Source of the DNA: an uncultured Clostridia bacterium
GTDB lineage: Bacteria; Bacillota; Clostridia; Christensenellales; Aristaeellaceae
Assembly (NCBI GenBank): GCA_947600345.1
Contig: CANQGC010000065.1
Coordinates: 1 to 12,347 of the forward strand
Reading direction: 5' to 3'
DNA length: 12,347 nucleotides
In this document: positions 6,408-12,347 of the stretch, one piece after another
How positions within the stretch are numbered: position 1 is the first letter of the stretch
How the letters are laid out: every line of letters begins with the position of its first letter
Position numbers and translations under genes: made by a program
Notes under the pieces: model-generated
Told to the model about the DNA's origin: nothing
What the model saw: only the letters and a program-made list of their open reading frames with translations
The model's database searches: none

Positions 6408-7580
6408 ATGAAACGCAGGTTGATCGGAGCGCTGTTGGCGCTGGCGCTGGTTGCGTCTCCCGCGCTGGCGGAGATGCCGCTGGCGCTGGATGGAAGCGTG
6501 GTATCCAGCGGTTCGGAGGCGGTGCGCGCGCCCTTCGGCGGCGTGATCGAGGAGGTGGCGGCGCGCCCGGGCGACCTGATCGGCCTGGGCGATCCGGTGG
6601 CGTCCATCGTCACCACCAAGGTCTACGCGCCCCAGGACGGCGTGGTGGCCAGCGTCTGCGCCCAGCCCGGCGACGGCGCGGAGGGCATCATCGCCCGTTA
6701 CGGCGCGGTGATGTACGTGGAGCCCACGAACCGCTACGTGGTGGAGGCCAGCACCGAGAAGGCCTACAACTCCAGCGCCACGCGGTACGTGCACATCGGC
6801 GAGAAGGTGTACCTGAGCTGCACCAAGGATGGCTCCCACCGGGGCACCGGAATCGTGACCAAGGTCGAGGCCGCCGACGAGGGCGGCGTCACCAAGTACA
6901 CGCTGGAGGTCACCGGCGGCGAATTCTACATCGGCGAGACCGTGGGCGCGTTCCGCAAGTCGAACTACGCCTCCACGAGCCGCATCGGCCGCGGCACCGT
7001 GGGGCAGGCCCAGGCCGTGGCCATACCCGGCGAGGGCAGCGTGCTCAAGATTCACGTGCAGCCCGGCGACAGCGTGGAGCGCGGCCAGCTGCTGTTTGAG
7101 ACGGTCAGCGGCGCGCTGGACGGCCTCTACGCCGGGGACAGCACCGTGGTTTCGAACCTGCGCGGCATCGTGGCCAGCGTGGATACCAAGACCGGCGAAA
7201 CCGTGGCCAAGGACGCCAGCCTCATCACCGTCTATCCCTTCGACAAGCTGCAGATCGAGGCCCGGGTCAACGTGCTCGACCTCTACGCCGTGCACGAGGG
7301 CGACGCCGTGGAGATCGAGTTCGATCTCGACCCCGACAGCCTGCGCCGCTATCCGGGGACCGTGGACTCCATCTCCTACGTGGCCTCCGGCGAGGAGGGC
7401 CAGACCTACTACAGCGCCTACATATCCTTCACCGCCGACGAGCACGTGCGCCTGGGCATGCCGGCCCTGGTGTACCTCGGCGAGGCGGAGCCGCCGGAGG
7501 ACCCGGACGGAACGGAAGAGGGCGAGGAGTCGCCGGAGGACCCGGACGGGTCGGAAGAGGGCGAGGAGGCGGCGCACTGA
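6408..7580 (+). CDS. Secreted HlyD-like adaptor-type protein with tandem barrel-sandwich cores
   Basis: This 390-residue exported protein is related to periplasmic adaptor (membrane fusion) subunits. The signal peptide covers about 1-21 (cleavage after PALA). The mature part contains four half-lipoyl (barrel-sandwich) hairpins: VRAPFGGVIEEV around 39-68, YAPQDGVVASV around 73-103, GSVLKIHVQPGDSV around 210-231 and SNLRGIVASV around 249-276. Each pair is followed by a beta-barrel-like segment (about 104-182 and 277-358). The core therefore looks duplicated. The alpha-helical coiled-coil hairpin typical of HlyD/MacA is absent, as is a membrane anchor. The C-terminus is a very acidic tail with a 13-residue unit repeated twice (362-374, 375-387). 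The start has GGAGGG 7 nt upstream and lies 3 nt after the previous stop, implying coupled translation. A partner role for an envelope complex is inferred. Confidence 0.82.
   Translation: MKRRLIGALLALALVASPALAEMPLALDGSVVSSGSEAVRAPFGGVIEEVAARPGDLIGLGDPVASIVTTKVYAPQDGVVASVCAQPGDGAEGIIARYGAVMYVEPTNRYVVEASTEKAYNSSATRYVHIGEKVYLSCTKDGSHRGTGIVTKVEAADEGGVTKYTLEVTGGEFYIGETVGAFRKSNYASTSRIGRGTVGQAQAVAIPGEGSVLKIHVQPGDSVERGQLLFETVSGALDGLYAGDSTVVSNLRGIVASVDTKTGETVAKDASLITVYPFDKLQIEARVNVLDLYAVHEGDAVEIEFDLDPDSLRRYPGTVDSISYVASGEEGQTYYSAYISFTADEHVRLGMPALVYLGEAEPPEDPDGTEEGEESPEDPDGSEEGEEAAH
7491..7568 (+). repeat. In-frame 39-bp tandem duplication encoding the acidic tail
   Basis: Two adjacent 39-bp units (7491-7529 and 7530-7568) differ at only a few bases and encode PPEDPDGTEEGEE and SPEDPDGSEEGEE. 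The length is a multiple of three, so copy-number changes by slippage would keep the frame and vary the tail length. Confidence 0.9.
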
Positions 7581-7603
7581 GCCGCGTGCGAACCTCCCGC
7601 GGC
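7581..7603 (+). other. Small hairpin in the 67-nt gap before the binding-protein gene
   Basis: GCCGCG (7581-7586) pairs with CGCGGC (7598-7603) across an 11-nt loop, immediately after the adaptor stop codon. No T-run follows and I see no convincing promoter in the gap. It could be a processing or stability element that sets different expression of the downstream binding protein, as is common in ABC importer operons. This is inference. Confidence 0.3.
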
Positions 7604-7647
7604 GGGCTCCGGAGCTTATTCGCATATTATCAGGAAGGAGAACAGAT

Positions 7648-9951
7648 ATGAGGAAAATCACTTGGACCGCGCTGCTGGCGCTGCTGCTGGCGGCAATGTT
7701 GTCCAGCGCAGCGCTGGCGGCCCAGGGCGACGCCAACATCGCCCTCCAGGAGCAGATCTCCGAGGACTATGACGACTATATCATGAGCAGCTGCGTGGCG
7801 GGCGGCGCGCTCTACCTCTGCGGTAACACGCACATATTCGTTTACCGCCCGGGCGACACGGACGTGACCGCCGTCGAATACCAGCCCCCGGAGCTCGCCG
7901 AGGACGAGAGATGGTATCTCGCCCGCCTGCTCAGCGATGGCGATGCGCTCTACGCGCTGACGTCGGTGATGAAGATCGGCGAGGAGAGCTCCGACGTCGA
8001 GCGCGTGGAGCTCGTGCCCGTGGAGATCGACGGCGACAAGGTGAATTTCGGGTCTCCGCTGGCGTGCAGCGCGGAGGATCTCATCGTCAGCTACGGCGGC
8101 GACAGAAGCGACATGATCCAGATCAACGACGCCTGCTGCGTGGGCGGATACGCCATGCTCTTCTGCTACGACGAATCCGGCATGGAGCACATCTACGCGC
8201 TGGATCTGGAGAGCGGCGAGGGCAATTTCCTGGAGGACGTGGGCGAATCGATCGTCTGCATGACGCCCTACGAGGACGGCCAGCTGCTGATCGAGACCTA
8301 CGACTACGGCGACCACATCACGGAATTCTGGGTCTACAACCCGGAGGACGAGAGCATTAGCTCCGTCGGCTCCATCACCACGGCGGAGGACGATTACCAG
8401 ATGCCGAACGGCCTGGCCTGGAGCGCGGAGAGCGGGAAGCTGTTCTACCTCGCCGACGGCTACGTGATGGCGGCGGAGGACTTCGACTTCGAAAACGCCC
8501 AGATCGTGGCGGAGCTCTCGACCTTCTACGGCAACCAGTCCGCCGGCCTGCTGCTGCCGGGCGACCTCTATGTCTACGTCACCTTCGAGGGCGTCATGAT
8601 CCGCTCCACCGACCCGAACGCCCTGCCGGAGAGCCGGCTGGTGATTCGCAACAACGCCTGGGCCCAGGCCACGATGGACGCCTACTACGCCTTCGGAAAT
8701 TCCCATCCGGACGTGGCCGTGGTCATCGACGACGGCTACTCCAGCACCACCGAACTGGTGGAGTCCATGATGAACCAGGACGACTCCGTCGACATCTACA
8801 CGCTCTCCGTGGACAGCGGGGCCTTCGACGCCGTGTACAACCGCGGCTACATGGTGGAGCTGGACGACGAGCGCCTGACCTCCGCCATATCGGAGATGTA
8901 CCCCGCAATTCAGGATGCGCTCACCCGCGATGGATCGGTGATCGCCGTGCCACTGAGCGTCTATTCCTGGATACCGGGGCTGAACTACGAGGGCTTCGAG
9001 AAGATCGGCATCCCCCGGGAGCAGGTGCCGGACAACTGGACGGAGCTGATGGAGCTGCTGCCCGAGCTCCCGGACAAGCTGCCCGAGGACGGCAGCGTGA
9101 CCATCTTTGGCGAATACGCCACCCAGGAGGACGTGCGCGACCAGCTCTTCAACGCGATTCTGACCGCCTGGCGCACCCAGCTCTTCGCCGAGGGGGGTGA
9201 CCCGCACTACAGCGACCCGGAGCTGGTGAACGCGCTGGAGCTGGCGTCCACGCTCGACCTGGCGGCGCTGGGTCTGCCCGAGGGCGACGATGAAGCCGAG
9301 GCTGCCGCCTACTCGTGGATCGGCGGCACCGGCGACAACCGCCCCTGCCAGCTGATCGTATTCAGCGTCGGCTGCACCCTGGGCAATTTCTACAACAACG
9401 ACGCCGAGCCCGCGCTGCTGAGCGTCGCGCCCGGCGGGGAGACGGGGCTGCCGCTGTCGATGACCGTGGCCTTCGTCAACCCCTTCTCGAAGAACGTGGA
9501 TCTGGCCCAGGAGTTCCTGGTCGAGATGATGAACTGCCTGGACGAGACCGTCACCTACAATTTGAGCGACAAGTACGCCGAGCCGGTGCACAATCAGACC
9601 ATGCTGGCCTCCATCGAGGACGCGCGCGAGACGCTGGAGAGCATGAAGGCCCAGCTCGAAGTCGCCGAGGACGTGGACAAGCCCGCGCTGGAGGAGGAAA
9701 TCGCCAACCAGGAGGCGTACATCGCGGACATGGAGAAGAACAGCTGGAAGATCTCCCAGGAGGACATCGAGCAGTTCCGCGCCATGGACGACAAGCTCCT
9801 CGTTTCGCGCTACGACTTCCTCAACGGCGCGGACGACGACGGCGAATTGGCCGACCTGACCCAGCAGTTCCTGGACGGCAAGGTATCGGCGGCGGACTTC
9901 CTGAAGGAGGTCGACCGCAAGGTTCGCATGCGGGCGATGGAAGGGAACTAG
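7648..9951 (+). CDS. Extracellular solute-binding protein with N-terminal propeller-like domain
   Basis: This is the ligand-binding component of the ABC importer encoded next to it, acting outside the membrane. The 767-residue protein is far longer than the usual 400-550. A signal peptide ends near ALA at 24-26 with no lipobox Cys. Residues about 35-330 contain repeated beta-rich units of the type G-x-L-Y-L...V-Y (for example GALYLCGNTHIFVYRPGD and GYAMLFCYDESGMEHIYALD), suggestive of a beta-propeller. From about 335 the sequence becomes a family-1-like binding protein: ATMDAYYAFGNSHPDVAVVI, an SVDIYTLSV strand, and VIAVPLSVYSWIPGLNYEGF, followed by NWTELMELLPELP. A charged helical segment of about 60 residues (near 655-715) may form a coiled coil. 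The ATG has AAGGAG at 7635-7640, 7 nt upstream. The frame is open further upstream, but that part overlaps the adaptor gene and lacks coding sense. Confidence 0.88.
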   Translation: MRKITWTALLALLLAAMLSSAALAAQGDANIALQEQISEDYDDYIMSSCVAGGALYLCGNTHIFVYRPGDTDVTAVEYQPPELAEDERWYLARLLSDGDALYALTSVMKIGEESSDVERVELVPVEIDGDKVNFGSPLACSAEDLIVSYGGDRSDMIQINDACCVGGYAMLFCYDESGMEHIYALDLESGEGNFLEDVGESIVCMTPYEDGQLLIETYDYGDHITEFWVYNPEDESISSVGSITTAEDDYQMPNGLAWSAESGKLFYLADGYVMAAEDFDFENAQIVAELSTFYGNQSAGLLLPGDLYVYVTFEGVMIRSTDPNALPESRLVIRNNAWAQATMDAYYAFGNSHPDVAVVIDDGYSSTTELVESMMNQDDSVDIYTLSVDSGAFDAVYNRGYMVELDDERLTSAISEMYPAIQDALTRDGSVIAVPLSVYSWIPGLNYEGFEKIGIPREQVPDNWTELMELLPELPDKLPEDGSVTIFGEYATQEDVRDQLFNAILTAWRTQLFAEGGDPHYSDPELVNALELASTLDLAALGLPEGDDEAEAAAYSWIGGTGDNRPCQLIVFSVGCTLGNFYNNDAEPALLSVAPGGETGLPLSMTVAFVNPFSKNVDLAQEFLVEMMNCLDETVTYNLSDKYAEPVHNQTMLASIEDARETLESMKAQLEVAEDVDKPALEEEIANQEAYIADMEKNSWKISQEDIEQFRAMDDKLLVSRYDFLNGADDDGELADLTQQFLDGKVSAADFLKEVDRKVRMRAMEGN

Positions 9952-9952
9952 T

Positions 9953-10807
9953 ATGTTCAAGCGCAATCGCGCCCTGTGGCTGTTTCTGCTGCCGCCGCTG
10001 GCCGGGCTTCTGATCTTCTACGTGGCGCCGTTCTTCGGCGGCATCTACTACAGCCTGACCGACGGCAGCTACAAGAACGCCTTCGTGGGCCTGCAAAACT
10101 ACATCGACATCTGGCACAACGAGATGTTCCTGCTGGGGCTCAGGAACACGATGGAGCTCACGCTGCTCTGCGCGCCGCTGGTGTGGGTGTTGGCCTTTGC
10201 CATCGCCATGCTGCTCAACCGCCTGCGGCCGAAGGGGACGCTCCTGCGCAACAGCATACTGCTGCCCTACCTGATGCCGGCCTCGGCGATGCTGCTGGTG
10301 TGGCTGCTGTTCTTCGACTACGGCGGCACGCTCAACCGGATATTGTACCTGCTGGGCGTCGAGCGCGTGGCCTGGCTCTCGGGCCCGGCGCTGCGCCTTC
10401 CGGTGGTGCTGCTCTTCGTCTGGAAGAACCTGGGCTTCGCGGTGGTGCTGTTCCTCTCGGCATTGCAGACCGTGCCGGAGCCGCTGTATGAATATGCCCG
10501 GCTCGAGGGCGCGAGCCCCTTCCGCCAGGCGGTGTCCATCACGCTGCCGCTGATTTCGCCCACGGCGATGCTGGTGATCATCGTGGAGTGGATCAGCGCA
10601 TTCAAGATCTTCCGCGAGGTCTACTTCATCGGCGGGGCCTACCCGGACGAGGCCGTCTACACGCTGCAGAACTACATGAACAACATGTACAACAAGCTCA
10701 ACTATCAGAACGTCACCACCGCCGCCTACAGCTTCGCGCTGATCGTGTTTGCGCTCTTTGGGCTGCTGTTCCTGCTGCTGAACCGGGCCCAGAGGCGGCT
10801 GAATTGA
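9953..10807 (+). CDS. Sugar-type ABC transporter permease (MalF/UgpA-like)
   Basis: This integral membrane subunit of a binding-protein-dependent ABC importer has 284 residues and about six hydrophobic segments. The first (about 8-30) carries the typical LFLLPPLAGLLIFYVAPFF start, followed by the YYSLTDG region. The cytoplasmic EAA loop that contacts the ATPase is EYARLEGASPFRQAVSITLP, about 179-198, with the conserved Gly at 185. The family imports mono-, di- or oligosaccharides or glycerol-phosphate compounds; the substrate is not readable here. The start is 1 nt after the binding-protein stop, with AAGGGA a few bases upstream, so translation is coupled. It pairs with the next gene as a heterodimer. 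Confidence 0.96.
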   Translation: MFKRNRALWLFLLPPLAGLLIFYVAPFFGGIYYSLTDGSYKNAFVGLQNYIDIWHNEMFLLGLRNTMELTLLCAPLVWVLAFAIAMLLNRLRPKGTLLRNSILLPYLMPASAMLLVWLLFFDYGGTLNRILYLLGVERVAWLSGPALRLPVVLLFVWKNLGFAVVLFLSALQTVPEPLYEYARLEGASPFRQAVSITLPLISPTAMLVIIVEWISAFKIFREVYFIGGAYPDEAVYTLQNYMNNMYNKLNYQNVTTAAYSFALIVFALFGLLFLLLNRAQRRLN

Positions 10808-10808
10808 G

Positions 10809-11681
10809 GTGGCGCGCTTGAAGAGGAAGGGACGAAGGGGACACCACCTGGCGGCCCGGCTGCTGCTGGCGCTGGTGGCCGTGGTGATCCTGATTCCCAT
10901 CGCCGTGACGCTGATCTACTCCTTCTTCTCCCCCGCGGAGATCGCGGAGTTCATGAAGACCCGCGGCTCCTACGACGCCACGGCCTGGATGGACGCCCGG
11001 CTGAGCCCCCGGATGTTCTCGCTGGAGCAGTACTGGAAGATCCTGGTGGTCGATACCTCGGTGCTGCGGATGTTCGCCATGTCGGGCTTCTACACGGTGA
11101 TGATCCTGCTGGGCCAGGCGGCCTTCGTGCCGATGATGGCCTACGCATTGAGCCGCTTCAGGTTTCGCGGGCGCAACGCGGTGTTCGCTGGAATCCTGCT
11201 GCTGATGCTGCTGCCCTACCAGGTCACGATGGTGCCCAACGTGCTGACGCTGCGCAGGCTGGGGCTGTTGAACACCGTATGGGCGGTGATCCTGCCCATG
11301 TGGTTCGCGCCCTTTTACATCTTCCTGCTGCGCCAGTTCATGGCGAGCCTGCCGGACGAGATCTTCGAGGCCGCCCAGGTGGATGGCGCGGGGGCGATCC
11401 GCTGCTACTTCCATGTGGCGCTGCCGGTGTGCCGCCCGGCCATCGGCGCGGCGCTGGCGCTGTCCTTCGCCGACTGCTGGAACCTGGTGGAGCAGCCGAT
11501 GACGTACTTAAGCGCGCGCACCGAGCTGCAGCCGCTGTCGGTGATGTTCAACCAGCTGGTGAGCGAATCCTCCGGCGTGGAGTTCGCCGGGGCGGTGGTC
11601 TACATGCTGCCCGCGCTGTTCGTATACCTGTACTTCCTGGAGGATATCCTCTCGGGCATTCAGCTCACGGAGCTTAAATAG
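10809..11681 (+). CDS. Sugar-type ABC transporter permease (MalG/UgpE-like)
   Basis: This is the second membrane subunit of the importer, 290 residues with about six hydrophobic segments and a basic N-terminus. The family-typical FSLEQYWKIL stretch follows the first external loop. The SRFRFRGRNAVFAGILLLMLLP region is characteristic of MalG-type subunits. The EAA loop is EAAQVDGAGAIRCYFHVALP (about 187-206). The GTG start at 10809 is 1 nt after the stop of the partner permease. A TTG at 10818 is a weaker alternative, and the ribosome binding site is poor, consistent with translational coupling. The external loop after the first segment is somewhat long (about residues 37-70). No ATP-binding protein gene follows in the window. 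In many Bacillota a shared MsmK/UgpC-type ATPase encoded elsewhere serves such permeases. Confidence 0.96.
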   Translation: MARLKRKGRRGHHLAARLLLALVAVVILIPIAVTLIYSFFSPAEIAEFMKTRGSYDATAWMDARLSPRMFSLEQYWKILVVDTSVLRMFAMSGFYTVMILLGQAAFVPMMAYALSRFRFRGRNAVFAGILLLMLLPYQVTMVPNVLTLRRLGLLNTVWAVILPMWFAPFYIFLLRQFMASLPDEIFEAAQVDGAGAIRCYFHVALPVCRPAIGAALALSFADCWNLVEQPMTYLSARTELQPLSVMFNQLVSESSGVEFAGAVVYMLPALFVYLYFLEDILSGIQLTELK

Positions 11682-11696
11682 GAGAGAGCTTTGCCG

Positions 11697-12347
11697 ATGA
11701 ACCTGAAGAAATTCGCCCTGCGGGGGCTGATCGGCGTGATCGCCGCGGCGGCGCTGTGCATGTTCTTCTCGGGAACAATCGAGAACATCACCACGCCGAA
11801 GGTCAAGCTCGTGCGCCCAAGCCGGGGCAAGCTCACCGAGAAGGTGGAGCTCGAGGCGAGCATCGCCTACCCGGACACCGAGGACGTGCGGCTGACGCTC
11901 CCGGCGGGGCAATCGCTGGTCATCACCAAGGTGAACGTGCGCGCGGGCTACCCGGTGAACGCGGGCGACGCGGTGTTGGAGGCGTCGGTCTCCGGCTACG
12001 AGGCCGCGCTGGAGCAGGCCCAGAGCGACTACGACGCCGCGCTGGACGCGCGCATGGAGGTGGACCGCAAGAACGAGGGGCTGGTCCTTCGCCGCAGCGA
12101 GCAGAACTACGCCGACGCCTACGCCGCGCTGCGGAGCGCCGCCCGGGAGGCCGCGAGGAAGCGCACCGACGTGGACGTGCTGCTGCGCGAGGCGAAGCTT
12201 GCGTATACCGAGGAGGGCTACCCCTCCGGCGCGAGCGACGAGCTCAAGGCCGCCATCGACGCCTACCGCACCGCCGCGCAGGCCCAGGGCGAGGCCCAGG
12301 CGAACTTCGACCGCGCCGCCCGCTATGGCGTGAGCGACGCCGTCTGG
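11697..12347 (+). CDS. HlyD/MacA-like periplasmic adaptor subunit, N-terminal part (runs off the right edge)
   Basis: Only the first 217 codons are present; the frame is open to the window end. A short basic N-terminus and one hydrophobic segment (about 8-25) anchor it. Residues about 37-97 form the first half of a barrel-sandwich domain (KVKLVRPSRGKLTEKVELE, then LVITKVNVRAGYPVNAGDAVLEA). From about 100 to 210 there is a long Ala/Glu/Arg-rich helical region, the expected coiled-coil hairpin of efflux-type adaptors. Unlike the adaptor at 6408-7580 it has both an anchor and the helical hairpin. GGAG at 11681-11684 is 12 nt before this ATG. An in-frame TTG at 11691 has better spacing (6 nt) and would add two residues. 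It lies 15 nt after the permease stop, so it belongs to the same operon. A MacB-like exporter may follow outside the window. Confidence 0.85.
   Translation, partial: MNLKKFALRGLIGVIAAAALCMFFSGTIENITTPKVKLVRPSRGKLTEKVELEASIAYPDTEDVRLTLPAGQSLVITKVNVRAGYPVNAGDAVLEASVSGYEAALEQAQSDYDAALDARMEVDRKNEGLVLRRSEQNYADAYAALRSAAREAARKRTDVDVLLREAKLAYTEEGYPSGASDELKAAIDAYRTAAQAQGEAQANFDRAARYGVSDAVW

Noticed and set aside
7096..7647. Upstream extension of the solute-binding protein frame
   Set aside because: The extension is Arg/Ser/Pro-rich out-of-frame translation of the adaptor gene. The signal peptide and ribosome binding site fix the start at 7648.
7648..7725. Lipoprotein signal on the solute-binding protein
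   Set aside because: There is no Cys in the signal region; the peptide ends in an ALA-type signal peptidase I site.
4404..7739. 1111-codon open frame on the minus strand
   Set aside because: It lies antisense to two genes with signal peptides, ribosome binding sites and recognisable domains. Its translation is Arg/His/Leu/Val/Ala-rich without any domain. Long antisense frames are expected in G+C-rich coding DNA.
7630..9966. 778-codon open frame on the minus strand
   Set aside because: It is a shadow of the solute-binding protein gene, with biased composition and no motif or ribosome binding site.
1..12347. CRISPR array, prophage, transposase, toxin-antitoxin or defence system
   Set aside because: No spaced direct repeats, integrase, recombinase, nuclease or toxin-like gene is visible. 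All sizeable genes fit metabolism, wall remodelling or transport.

Overview
The window is G+C-rich bacterial DNA with dense genes, strong AGGAG-type ribosome binding sites and several good vegetative (sigma-A-like) promoters. The Xpt resembles the Bacillus subtilis enzyme. There is also a secreted L,D-transpeptidase with peptidoglycan-binding repeats and a sugar-type ABC importer operon without its own ATPase. Together these suggest a high-G+C member of the Bacillota, probably a Clostridia-class gut or anaerobic lineage. That placement is an inference; no rRNA or other phylogenetic marker is present.

Layout. Positions 1-206 hold no gene but contain a compact multi-hairpin element (14-190) with 12-bp inverted ends. 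A minus-strand pair follows: xpt (xanthine phosphoribosyltransferase, 1001-1579) and, with an ATGA overlap, a HAD-IIA phosphatase (207-1004). An intergenic region carries the xpt promoter and a perfect-consensus plus-strand promoter for a secreted L,D-transpeptidase (1824-3065). A strong terminator (3083-3108) separates this gene from a convergent class II aldolase (3162-4244, minus).

From a promoter at 4334-4362 a plus-strand run of six genes extends off the right edge: a secreted acidic protein with an Ig-like module (4500-6404), a secreted HlyD-like adaptor-type protein made of two tandem adaptor cores (6408-7580), a large substrate-binding protein with an N-terminal propeller-like half (7648-9951), two sugar-type ABC permeases (9953-10807 and 10809-11681), and the start of a membrane-anchored HlyD/MacA-like adaptor (11697 to the edge). 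Most gaps are 1-15 nt and one is 67 nt, so this is most likely one operon.

The right-hand operon is the most interesting part. It combines a binding-protein-dependent importer core (substrate-binding protein plus two MalF/MalG-type permeases) with adaptor proteins usually associated with export, and with an unrecognised surface protein. No ATP-binding subunit is visible. The substrate and the role of the adaptors cannot be read from sequence. The left part is ordinary metabolism (purine salvage, phosphatase, aldolase) and cell-wall remodelling. No phage, CRISPR, transposase, tRNA or rRNA was recognised.
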